Positions 7,930 to 16,190 of a DNA stretch of 36,408 bases are shown piece by piece (within the stretch, counting starts at the first letter, position 1; each line of letters starts with the position of its first letter). The translations under genes were made by a program, and so were the position numbers. Source of the stretch: Legionella sp. (GTDB lineage: Bacteria > Pseudomonadota > Gammaproteobacteria > Legionellales > Legionellaceae); the NCBI GenBank assembly GCA_009995425.1, contig JAACPN010000016.1, positions 1-36,408 of the forward strand, written 5' to 3'. The notes below the pieces were generated by a model. The model was given only the letters and a program-made list of their open reading frames with translations. It did not search any database and was not told the origin of the DNA.

Positions 7930-9156
7930 TTATGCATCAATATGTTCTGCCCGCGGATCGATTTCGGCCATAATAGGCGTTGTCTGCGTCATCATTTGGA
8001 AAGGCTCTTCCTGAGGCGGGCTTTCGCGTTGTGTTTTACGCCACGTAAATATCGACACGATGCAGCCTGAAATAATGATAAAATAAATAAATAAGCCTTT
8101 CTCATGAAAGATTTGCATAAATATAGGCGCAACAAAAGGCCCAAGCATGGCGCCAATGCTGTAGGCAAGCAATAAGCTTTGAATACCCGCCACAATATCT
8201 TTAGCCTCCAAGACATCACAAGCGTAACTAATGCTCACAGGATAAATCGTGGATGCTAACCCACCAAAAATAGCAACCAACACGAGCGATACGAGATAAT
8301 GCTTCATCAAGGCAAACAACAATAAACACATCAAAATAATAAAACAAGAAATCGCAATCACAACCAATCTTCGTTCAATAATATCTGAAATTTTTCCTAC
8401 CGGATATTGAAGAGCCATACCTCCAAAAATAAGGCAAAACATGAAAAACGAAACTTTGGATGTATCACCGTAAAGATTAAAAAATAAAATAGGAAAGAGC
8501 GCATAGGTTGCACTCAGCATCATGCCTGCAAAAAAACACCCAAAAATACCAGATGTTGTTTTATTATACAGTTCTTTTAACTTCATGGTCGAGGGCTCAT
8601 CAAAATGTGGTAAAGCCACATACGTCATCGATAAAGGAATCACCGAGAGCGAGCACAGCATCGTCACAATTCCATAAAGCAGAAGATCATCAGGTTTCGC
8701 CAGATTAATTAAAAGCTGACCCAATGCTTCAGATGCATAAAAAACAATCATGTATAACGATAAAACACGGCCTCGTGTAGCAGCCGTGCTATTGCATAAT
8801 AACCAGCTTTCGATCACCACAAAAATACCTGCCGTGCCAAATCCACCGATAAAACGCAACACCAACCAAAGTGGCATATTATAAAAAATACCATGCAAAA
8901 GGCTGACCACAGCTAACGCCGACGCGAGCGCAGAAAAAGCCCGAATATGGCCTACACGCATAATAAAAGACTCAATCTTAAACGAGCCACAGACAAGGCC
9001 GGCATAATAAATACCTGTCATCGCACCAATCAGAATAGGCGCTTCATGATGAGTATTCATCGCCAAAGAAATCAGCGTCATAAAAAAACCACATCCCATG
9101 GCAAATATAAACAAACTGAGCAACGGAGCAAGTGTTTTTTTAATGAGAGCGAGCAT
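7930..9156 (-). CDS. MFS transporter (YcaD-like)
   Basis: A 408-aa major facilitator with 12 predicted transmembrane helices and a large N/C-half symmetry. Motifs include RFIGGFGTAGIFVVIESWL in the fourth to fifth helices and the loop-like QYPVGKISDIIERR between helices 8 and 9, which corresponds to the motif A repeat (GxLSDRxGRR). The conserved Glu-Ser-Trp is shared with the YcaD/YfkF type. The C-terminal tail is cytoplasmic and acidic. AGGTG five bases before the ATG at 9156 fixes the start; a longer reading to 9237 lacks such a site. The substrate cannot be told from sequence. It converges with the crcB-DUF190 run. Confidence 0.88.
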   Translation of the reverse strand: MLALIKKTLAPLLSLFIFAMGCGFFMTLISLAMNTHHEAPILIGAMTGIYYAGLVCGSFKIESFIMRVGHIRAFSALASALAVVSLLHGIFYNMPLWLVLRFIGGFGTAGIFVVIESWLLCNSTAATRGRVLSLYMIVFYASEALGQLLINLAKPDDLLLYGIVTMLCSLSVIPLSMTYVALPHFDEPSTMKLKELYNKTTSGIFGCFFAGMMLSATYALFPILFFNLYGDTSKVSFFMFCLIFGGMALQYPVGKISDIIERRLVVIAISCFIILMCLLLFALMKHYLVSLVLVAIFGGLASTIYPVSISYACDVLEAKDIVAGIQSLLLAYSIGAMLGPFVAPIFMQIFHEKGLFIYFIIISGCIVSIFTWRKTQRESPPQEEPFQMMTQTTPIMAEIDPRAEHIDA

Positions 9157-9246
9157 GCAGCACCTATGATTTATGTTTGAAGGTCTATATAACGTAAACG
9201 ACACCAAAAAGAAAGTTTCTCGCGACTTACTTAACAATGTACCGGC

Positions 9247-9642
9247 TTATTTTGCAGCATGATTCTCAGCATGATGGGCCTTGAGTATATCTCTTATCTC
9301 TTCCAGTAATCCAACTTCGCTGGATGATGTGCTTAACATTTTTTCTTCTTGTTTGTGCATAATATGAATAAACTTAATGGCAACAAATATTGCAAACGAA
9401 ATAATCGTAAAATCAATCACGGATTGAAGAAAATGTCCCCACTTGATGGTCACTTCACCGAGCTTCATCACTTTATCAGAAACGTCAATACCGCCTGAAA
9501 GAAAGCCCAGGACAGGCATCAAGATTCCATCCACCAACGATGAAACAATCTTTCCAAATGAAGTACCAATCACAACAGCAACCGACAAATCAAGCACATT
9601 TCCGCGCATAGCAAACGCTTTAAAATCAGATAAAAAACTCAT
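9247..9642 (-). CDS. mscL: Large-conductance mechanosensitive channel MscL
   Basis: A 131-aa channel that opens under extreme membrane tension and releases solutes on osmotic downshock. The N-terminal amphipathic helix (SFLSDFKAFAMRGN) and the pore helix (VLDLSVAVVIGTSFGKIVSSLV) with its Gly/Ala face are canonical. A second helix and the C-terminal Glu/Leu bundle (VGLLEEIRDIL) follow. Length matches the family (about 136 aa). The gap between this gene's start and the IS200 remnant (9643-9814) holds no credible gene, only a 15-codon open frame near 9755. Confidence 0.98.
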   Translation of the reverse strand: MSFLSDFKAFAMRGNVLDLSVAVVIGTSFGKIVSSLVDGILMPVLGFLSGGIDVSDKVMKLGEVTIKWGHFLQSVIDFTIISFAIFVAIKFIHIMHKQEEKMLSTSSSEVGLLEEIRDILKAHHAENHAAK

Positions 9643-9814
9643 ATCAAATCACTCTAAAAAATAAATTATCTTTCAACCTTCTATCATAATAACCCTAAAT
9701 CAAAAAACCTACTATAGTCAAATAAAAAGCATTAAGAAAAAAAAGGGGCTTGTTATGCGTAAATTCGATCATTGGAAGCGTCAAAATTTAACCATTCATT
9801 AACGTAAGCGGAAT

Positions 9815-10230
9815 TCTCCATCCAGAACGTGTAGCATTTGGGTGGAGATGGATAGCGTTTATTTGCAGTTATCATACCTCATTATTGTGCCAGGTGAGTT
9901 GCAAATTCTTTGCGAATCAATCGGCTTGTAACGGTTTTGAGGCTATTGATGAAGCGGCTCGGCATGATATTGGGGTGCATATCAAGGAGCAAATGAATGT
10001 GATCTGCTTCACCGCCAAATTCGATTAATTCTATTCCCCATCCAGCACATTGTTGATGGCAAATTTCTTCCAGACGCTCAAGTATTAATTTTGTGAAGCA
10101 TGGATGCCTGTATTTCGTCACAAGCACCAGATGATATTTTAGCTGGTAGAGGCAATGCCAATGGCTTTTATATGTTTTGGCTGTTTTCTTCATTTTTGAT
10201 TGACACTAAGTTTTGAACCAAAGCCCTTAG
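9815..10230 (-). mobile_element. Degenerate IS200/IS605-type element
   Basis: A small element around a truncated TnpA. On its 3' side is a hairpin (9815-9823 with 9840-9848; nine pairs, CTCCATCC / GGGTGGAG core) of the kind recognised by single-stranded Y1 transposases. On its 5' side a weaker hairpin (CTAAG at 10206-10210, CTTAG at 10226-10230) lies against the dnaE stop. No target duplication is expected for this family and none is seen. The boundaries are the outer edges of the two hairpins and are approximate. With the transposase lacking its C-terminal part, the copy is probably immobile unless helped in trans. Confidence 0.6.
9882..10193 (-). pseudogene. tnpA: Truncated IS200/IS605 transposase TnpA (Y1_Tnp)
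   Basis: A 103-aa frame with the start of a Y1 rolling-circle-like transposase. The N-terminal HCLYQLKYHLVLVTKYRHPCF is followed by the metal-binding HUH motif as HIH in GGEADHIHLLLDMHP and then the SRFINSLKTVTSRLIRKEF helix. Intact TnpA proteins are about 140-150 aa and carry the nucleophilic Tyr after this point. Here the frame stops (tandem TAA TGA) right after THLAQ, so the catalytic Tyr helix and the usual SGSYF segment are missing. I see no continuation in another frame before the 3' hairpin. Confidence 0.8.
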
Positions 10231-10231
10231 G

Positions 10232-13200
10232 TCAATAACAAAGACTTACAGAATCTGTATCAAATAATCCCGTTAACGCCTCTAATAAACCATCTTCGGG
10301 GAGCACGCCCCAACGCGGTGGCAAATGCACAATTTTTTCAGCATCACCATTCACATACTTGAGCCGAACCGGGCATCGCCCTGGGTACTGCTCAAGCAAA
10401 GCTTTTAATTGCTCAAACTGGCTTGCATGATTAGGCGTTACATTCAATAACAAATTTTTTGAAAAGCGTGCACGCGCTTCAGCAACCGAATACACCGCTG
10501 TTGCCGTGACACGCACCCCACCGGTGAAATTATCTTCACCTACCTCACCTTTTAAGCACACAATGTCACCTGAAGCTGGCGGTGTAGGAGCGGCTTCAAA
10601 CACTTCAGAAAACACCACGGCATCCAGCGTTCCACTATCATCTTCTAACGTCATGATCACCAATTGCTTACCACGCTTGGTGATGATACGACGCATACCT
10701 CGCACCAACGCACATACACGCGCTTTTTTAAGATGATTTTTCCCTAGATCGGCAATCGGCACAACATGCTCGCCCAGCTCAACACGATAAGACTGGGCCG
10801 GATGGCCACTCAGATAAAAACCCAACGTATCTTTTTCACCTTGCAAGCGCTGCTTCTCGGTCCAAGGAACCGCCTCTGCATAAGGTGGTGTGTCATCTTG
10901 CTCACCAAACAACCCGAATAAATCAGCCTGGCCGCTGTTTTGGCTGGAATGGAATTCAAGCCCGCGTTTCATGGCCGAATCCAACGACGCATGCAGAACC
11001 GAACGCTCAATACCCCAGTCATCAAAGCTTCCACTTTTAATTAAAGCCTCGAACACGCGGCGATTGGTACGACGCAAATCCACTTGACGACAAAAATCAA
11101 ATAAATCTTTGGCAGGACCTTGTTCTTCTCGTGTTTGAATTAACGCTTCAATCACGGCCTCGCCCACACCTTTGAGTGCGCCCAAGCCATAAATCAGCGT
11201 TTTATCATCGGCAACGGTAAACTCATATTGCCCGTGCACAACCGACGGCAAACGTACGTCAAGTTTCATTTCTTTACATTCACGTAACAACATATCCACT
11301 TTATCGGTATTATCCATATCCACCGATATCACCGATGCCATAAATGCTGCTGGATAATGTGCTTTAAGCCAAGCGGTTTGATAAGCCACGAGTGCATACG
11401 CTGCCGAATGAGATTTATTAAATCCGTAGCCTGCGAATTTCTCCATTAAATCAAACATCGCTGTGCTAATTTTTTTATCAATACCCCGCGCTGTGGCACC
11501 TTCGGTAAAAATAACACGCTGCTTGGCCATTTCTTCAGGCTTTTTCTTACCCATCGCGCGACGCAATAAATCTGCAGCTCCGAGCGTATAGTTTGCTAAA
11601 ACCTGAGCAATCTGCATCACCTGCTCTTGATATAAAATAACCCCATACGTTGGTTTTAAAATTGGCTCCAAATCAGGGTGTAAATACACAATCGGCGATC
11701 GGCCATGCTTTCGTTCAACAAAGTCATCGACCATGCCCGACTGTAACGGCCCAGGCCGGTAGAGTGCCACCAAAGCAATAATATCTTCAAATGAATCAGG
11801 CTGGAGGCGATGAATTAAATCTTTCATACCGCGTGACTCAAGCTGAAACACAGACGTCGTTTGACACGCCTGTAATAGTTCAAATGTTTTTGCGTCATCT
11901 AACGGTATGTTTGCAATCAACAGCGGCTCTAGAGCCTCGTTTGCACGCCTCTGATTCACAGTTTTCAATGCGCAATCAATCACCGTAAGTGTTTTAAGAC
12001 CTAAAAAGTCAAACTTAACAAGCCCCACCGCTTCCACATCATCTTTATCAAACTGACTCACCCATTGCGTTGAGTCTTGCTCACAATACACCGCCGTAAA
12101 ATCGGTTAGTACAGAAGGCGCTATGACGACACCCCCTGCGTGCTTACCTGCATTACGTGTGATGCCCTCAAGCGATAAAGCCAAATCAATTAAGCTTCGA
12201 ACATCTTCTTCATCTTCATAACGCCGTTCGAGCTCAGGCTCCATTTCCAAAGCTTTGGTGAGCGTGATGCCTAATTCAAACGGAATAAGTTTCGCAAGCT
12301 TATCCACAAAACCATAAGGATGACCCAGTACGCGACCCACATCACGAATGACCGCTTTGGCCGCCATGGTACCGAACGTAATGATCTGCGATACACTTTG
12401 CCGCCCATAACGTTCCGCAACATAATCAATCACGCGATCGCGACCGTACATACAAAAGTCGATATCAAAATCGGGCATGGATACCCGCTCAGGATTCAAA
12501 AATCGCTCAAACAGCAAATCATATTCAAGTGGGTCTAAGTCCGTGATCAATAAAACATACGCCACCAACGAACCCGCACCCGAACCACGACCAGGCCCCA
12601 CAGGAATCGCCTGATTTTTAGCCCACTGAATAAAATCAGCAACAATTAAAAAATAACCTGCAAAGCCCATCTGATTAATCACCCCGAGCTCAATATCAAG
12701 ACGCTCTCGATAAGCAACCGGTGCTTCAGATACATGCGTAAGACCTAAGCGCTTCGCAAGCCCTTCTTCTGACATATGGGTTAAATACGTTTTTTCAGAA
12801 AAATTTTCTGGCACAGGAAAATTCGGTAAATAAACATTGCCCAGTGGCAAATCAACCGTACAACGCTTCGCTATTTCATAGGTGTTTTCAATCGCTTGAG
12901 GCAAATCAGCAAATAACGCACACATCTCATCCGCTGAACGCAAATATTGTTCTGGACTATAACGCTTAGGTCGCCTTGGATCGGCAAGCGTATAACCGTC
13001 ATGAATACACACACGCGCTTCGTGTGCATCAAATTCACTTGAATCAATAAAACGGACATCATTGGTTGCAACCAGTGGCAAGTTTAATTTATCAGCCAAA
13101 CGCACGGCGCGTTCGTTATACGCCTCTTCACCAGGGCGCCCTGTTCGCTGAATTTCTAAATAAAATCGCCCAGGAAATAAGCTGCTCCAGCGCTTGGCCA

Positions 13201-13660
13201 CTTCCTCGGCCATCTCTTCATCTTCGCGTGCTAACGCATGCCCTACTTCACCACTTAACCCACCGGATAAGGCAATTAAACCCTCAGCCTCTTCCGCAAT
13301 CCAAGCATACTGAATGCGTGGTTGACCTTGATATTGTCCTTCAAAATAAGCGCGAGACACCAAACGCGTTAAATTTTTATACCCGGTCATGTTTTGACAT
13401 AATAAAACAACAGACGTTATTTCATCCGGCTTATCGGGGTTGTGACACGGCAGCTCCGCACCAAAGATGGGTTTAATACCCATTTTCATCGCTGCCGTGA
13501 ACATTTTGAGCGCTGCAAATTGATTACAAAAGTCGGTGACGGCAACAGCATTCATGCCACGATCAGTCACGGTGTTCATCAAAGGCTTGATACGAACCAG
13601 ACCATCGACCAATGAAAATTCACTGTGCACTCTTAAATGAACAAAACGAGAATGACCCAT
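10232..13660 (-). CDS. dnaE: DNA polymerase III alpha subunit
   Basis: A 1142-aa replicative polymerase catalytic subunit, near the usual 1160 aa. Domains in order: an N-terminal PHP domain (LRVHSEFSLVDGLVRI and following His/Asp residues); the C-family polymerase palm with the catalytic Asp triad region PMPDFDIDFC and GRGSGAGSLVAY; fingers with MGKKKPEEM and GYGFNKSHSAAYALVAYQTAWLKAHYP; then a helix-hairpin-helix (ALKGVGEAVIEAL); an OB fold (LVRGMRRIITKRGKQLVIMTLED); and a C-terminal tau-binding region. AGGTAAGG just upstream supports the ATG at 13660. It stands alone, with the IS200 remnant abutting its stop and a toxin-antitoxin pair beginning 60 bases behind its start. Confidence 0.99.
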   Translation of the reverse strand: MGHSRFVHLRVHSEFSLVDGLVRIKPLMNTVTDRGMNAVAVTDFCNQFAALKMFTAAMKMGIKPIFGAELPCHNPDKPDEITSVVLLCQNMTGYKNLTRLVSRAYFEGQYQGQPRIQYAWIAEEAEGLIALSGGLSGEVGHALAREDEEMAEEVAKRWSSLFPGRFYLEIQRTGRPGEEAYNERAVRLADKLNLPLVATNDVRFIDSSEFDAHEARVCIHDGYTLADPRRPKRYSPEQYLRSADEMCALFADLPQAIENTYEIAKRCTVDLPLGNVYLPNFPVPENFSEKTYLTHMSEEGLAKRLGLTHVSEAPVAYRERLDIELGVINQMGFAGYFLIVADFIQWAKNQAIPVGPGRGSGAGSLVAYVLLITDLDPLEYDLLFERFLNPERVSMPDFDIDFCMYGRDRVIDYVAERYGRQSVSQIITFGTMAAKAVIRDVGRVLGHPYGFVDKLAKLIPFELGITLTKALEMEPELERRYEDEEDVRSLIDLALSLEGITRNAGKHAGGVVIAPSVLTDFTAVYCEQDSTQWVSQFDKDDVEAVGLVKFDFLGLKTLTVIDCALKTVNQRRANEALEPLLIANIPLDDAKTFELLQACQTTSVFQLESRGMKDLIHRLQPDSFEDIIALVALYRPGPLQSGMVDDFVERKHGRSPIVYLHPDLEPILKPTYGVILYQEQVMQIAQVLANYTLGAADLLRRAMGKKKPEEMAKQRVIFTEGATARGIDKKISTAMFDLMEKFAGYGFNKSHSAAYALVAYQTAWLKAHYPAAFMASVISVDMDNTDKVDMLLRECKEMKLDVRLPSVVHGQYEFTVADDKTLIYGLGALKGVGEAVIEALIQTREEQGPAKDLFDFCRQVDLRRTNRRVFEALIKSGSFDDWGIERSVLHASLDSAMKRGLEFHSSQNSGQADLFGLFGEQDDTPPYAEAVPWTEKQRLQGEKDTLGFYLSGHPAQSYRVELGEHVVPIADLGKNHLKKARVCALVRGMRRIITKRGKQLVIMTLEDDSGTLDAVVFSEVFEAAPTPPASGDIVCLKGEVGEDNFTGGVRVTATAVYSVAEARARFSKNLLLNVTPNHASQFEQLKALLEQYPGRCPVRLKYVNGDAEKIVHLPPRWGVLPEDGLLEALTGLFDTDSVSLCY

Positions 13661-13723
13661 GCCTTACCTATCATATCTAATATTTTATGATTAATACTTT
13701 TATGAGGTGAATTGTACCTGGTT

Positions 13724-14059
13724 CTAAGAAGCCTGTCTTTTATCGCGAGCATAAAACACAAGACCAAACTGATTAATATGATTGATTAAATTTTTATTCG
13801 TTATCTCGCTCATAAACGACAAATCAAACGTGTATATTAAATCCAAATCATCAAGTGCCAGACTAATTTTATTTAATAACGTCATCGATGGCGAAAAGCC
13901 CGCGTTTAATAGAATCGTTAAATCAATATCAGAGCCTGTTCTATAATTGCCTATTGCTCGGGAACCATACAAAATAACACGTTTAATTTCAGGAAAATTT
14001 GCCAATGTGTTTTGTATAAGCTGAATCACAGATGGCTTTAGACCACAATTTTTTAACAT
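13724..14059 (-). CDS. mntA: MntA-type nucleotidyltransferase antitoxin
   Basis: A 111-aa minimal nucleotidyltransferase. It carries the exact family motif GS-X10-DXD (G32 S33 ... D44-I-D46 in LYGSRAIGNYRTGSDIDL). In the HepT/MntA type VII toxin-antitoxin system such proteins neutralise the HEPN toxin by transferring AMP to a Tyr in its active-site motif. The ATG at 14059 starts one base after the stop of the HEPN gene (TAATATG) and gives the standard length; a longer reading through the upstream gene is not credible. It is the second gene of the pair on the minus strand. The C-terminus (VFYARDKRQAS) is short and basic. Confidence 0.9.
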   Translation of the reverse strand: MLKNCGLKPSVIQLIQNTLANFPEIKRVILYGSRAIGNYRTGSDIDLTILLNAGFSPSMTLLNKISLALDDLDLIYTFDLSFMSEITNKNLINHINQFGLVFYARDKRQAS

Positions 14060-14060
14060 A

Positions 14061-14462
14061 TTATGCTTCAGCAAGCTGTACAAGTTTTTTGTAAAGAGCA
14101 TTAAATTCAGCGTGATAACATGCTTTGATTTGTTTAATAATTTGTGCACTAATCACGTCATTATACGTATGCGATGTAAGATTTCGACTTTTAATCATAT
14201 CCATCCAAACATCCCCATGCTCGATTAAACCTAATTTAAATGCTTCTCGTGCAGTATCTTTTGAACCAAATAAGTTATCGACACCTCGTGAAACTAAAAA
14301 ATCTTTTTTTGTTTTCCAAGCCAGTTCATGCGTATATTCAAACGCCTGTATTAAACCTTGTTCTTCTAAATCATTTAAATTATCTTTTTGTAAAAACTTA
14401 CTCAATTGAGATAAAGCTTTTCCGTAATTATCAAGTCTCTGTTTCCAGCGAACATCATGCAT
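14061..14462 (-). CDS. hepT: HepT-type HEPN toxin (HI0074 family)
   Basis: A 133-aa all-helical HEPN protein of the HI0074/nucleotidyltransferase substrate-binding family. It has the RX4HXY motif as R93-NLTS-H98-T-Y100, which is both the ribonuclease site and the AMP-acceptor Tyr in characterised HepT toxins. The conserved HELAWKTKKDFL and DTAREAFKLGLI helices are also present. I choose the ATG at 14462 because AAGGA lies nine bases upstream; a GTG two codons earlier is too close to it. It forms an operon with mntA and marks one edge of the accessory block. The 60 bases upstream contain an AT-rich run with repeated TACAAAA. Confidence 0.9.
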   Translation of the reverse strand: MHDVRWKQRLDNYGKALSQLSKFLQKDNLNDLEEQGLIQAFEYTHELAWKTKKDFLVSRGVDNLFGSKDTAREAFKLGLIEHGDVWMDMIKSRNLTSHTYNDVISAQIIKQIKACYHAEFNALYKKLVQLAEA

Positions 14463-14519
14463 TGTCACGCTTCCTTATACAAAATACAAAATACAAAACA
14501 AACATAAATAATTATAAAA

Positions 14520-16190
14520 CTAAACAACCTTATCTAACAACGATGCCTTGGTTGTCGTGATAGAGCCATGCTCATAAAATCCTAAGCGCATCAATACATC
14601 AAAAATCATATCCACTGCACGCACAACCGACATAGTTGAAGTATCAATCACCAGTTCTGGATTTTGCGGTATTTCATACGGATCATCCACGCCGGTAAAG
14701 CCTGTGATTAAGCCTTCTTCCGCTTTTTGATACAAGCCTTTGACATCCCGAGATTTACACACATCAACATCTGCTGCCACATAAATTTCAATAAACCCAC
14801 CGTATTGTTCAACCTGCGTTCGCACACTGCGACGTGCCTCGGCATACGGTGCAATCGCTGCACAAATCGCAATGCCTTGGTGTTTTGTAATCTCAGACGC
14901 AACATAGCCTAGGCGTTTAACATTGATATCTCTATCTTTTTTAGAAAAACCAAGCCCTGCCGATAGATGTTTACGAACCACATCACCATCCAATAAACTC
15001 ACGCGACGCCGGTTATCCTCCAGCAACTTGGCTTGCACCGCTTTGGCTAACGTTGATTTTCCTGAGCCCGAAAGTCCAGTAAAAAAGAGCGTAAAACCTT
15101 GTTCATGCTTCAGCGGATAGGCCGCTTGCAATGTTTGAATCACCTCAGGAAACGAAAACCAATCAGGCAGTGCCTTTCGCTGTTGAAGCGCCTGCCTCAA
15201 CGCCGTTCCTGAAACATTTTCAACAACATCATCCGCACACAGTTCATCTTCACTCAACAACGTATCTTTTTGCTTCACATACACAATCGCGGGAAACGCC
15301 ATCACCTCAAGTTCAATTTCGTCTGCATGGGCAAGCAGCAGCGTTTGCGCCGCATAAGGCTCATAAAATGCTTGATTTTGGCTGTTATTTCCAGGCCCTG
15401 CATGGTCACGTCCCACAATAAAATGGGTTGCGCCATAATTTTTACGAATGATGGCGTGCCACACCGCCTCACGTGGGCCAGCCATACGCATAGCCAACGG
15501 CAGTAAACTCAACATGGCGTGCTGTGTTTTAGGATAACGCTTCATCACATGCTCATAGCATTTAACACGCAAGACATAATCAATATCGCCAGGCTTCGTC
15601 ATACCTATAACAGGATGAATTAATATATTCGCATTAGCCTTACGCGCTGCGCGTTGTGTTAATTCAAAATGCGCGCGATGGATGGGGTTACGTGTTTGAA
15701 AGGCCAACACACGCGACCAGCCGTACAACTTAAATAACTGCTTTAACTCAGCCGGCGTATGCCGATACTCAAGAAAATCATGATGCGAAGGCAGAGCTAA
15801 AGCCGTCACCTTTCCACCGATATACCAAGAACCTGCTTCATCATATAAATACTGAACGCCCGGATGAAGCTTATCGGTCGTCCCAAAAACTTGCTCAGCC
15901 TCAAGCTGCTTATTTGGTTGCCATATCGAGCTAATAGTAACACGCGCCAAAGGCGTGTTCTCATCATCCACGCATATAATTTCATCACCGATCGCGCACT
16001 GCTCAGCAAAAACAGCAGACACATCGAGGGTGATGGGCATAGGCCACAAACGACCATCGGCTAAGCGCATGGTGTCACACACGCTATCATAATCTGCTTC
16101 ATCTAAAAAGCCAGAAAGCGGTGCAAAAGCGCCGTTTAATAAACACTCAAGATCACACAACTGCCGCTTGCTTAACGTCCAATAATGCAT
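14520..16190 (-). CDS. Bifunctional sulfate adenylyltransferase/APS kinase (PAPS synthase)
   Basis: A 556-aa fusion that turns sulfate and two ATP into PAPS. The N-terminal ATP sulfurylase domain (about 1-345) has the HxxH motif in QTRNPIHRAH (165-174), GRDHAGPG (260-267) and VSGTALR (327-332). The C-terminal APS kinase domain (about 365-540) has Walker A GLSGSGKST (372-380), DGD (401-403) and the RDVKGLYQKA substrate loop. Both halves look catalytically complete. I choose the ATG at 16190, with AGGGAAG about eight bases upstream, overlapping the end of the ABC gene by 38 bases. It is the last gene of the peptide operon. No cysH, cysI or cysDN is near, so here PAPS is most simply a sulfo-donor for the sulfotransferase two genes upstream of the ABC gene rather than an intermediate of cysteine synthesis (inference). 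Confidence 0.95.
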   Translation of the reverse strand: MHYWTLSKRQLCDLECLLNGAFAPLSGFLDEADYDSVCDTMRLADGRLWPMPITLDVSAVFAEQCAIGDEIICVDDENTPLARVTISSIWQPNKQLEAEQVFGTTDKLHPGVQYLYDEAGSWYIGGKVTALALPSHHDFLEYRHTPAELKQLFKLYGWSRVLAFQTRNPIHRAHFELTQRAARKANANILIHPVIGMTKPGDIDYVLRVKCYEHVMKRYPKTQHAMLSLLPLAMRMAGPREAVWHAIIRKNYGATHFIVGRDHAGPGNNSQNQAFYEPYAAQTLLLAHADEIELEVMAFPAIVYVKQKDTLLSEDELCADDVVENVSGTALRQALQQRKALPDWFSFPEVIQTLQAAYPLKHEQGFTLFFTGLSGSGKSTLAKAVQAKLLEDNRRRVSLLDGDVVRKHLSAGLGFSKKDRDINVKRLGYVASEITKHQGIAICAAIAPYAEARRSVRTQVEQYGGFIEIYVAADVDVCKSRDVKGLYQKAEEGLITGFTGVDDPYEIPQNPELVIDTSTMSVVRAVDMIFDVLMRLGFYEHGSITTTKASLLDKVV

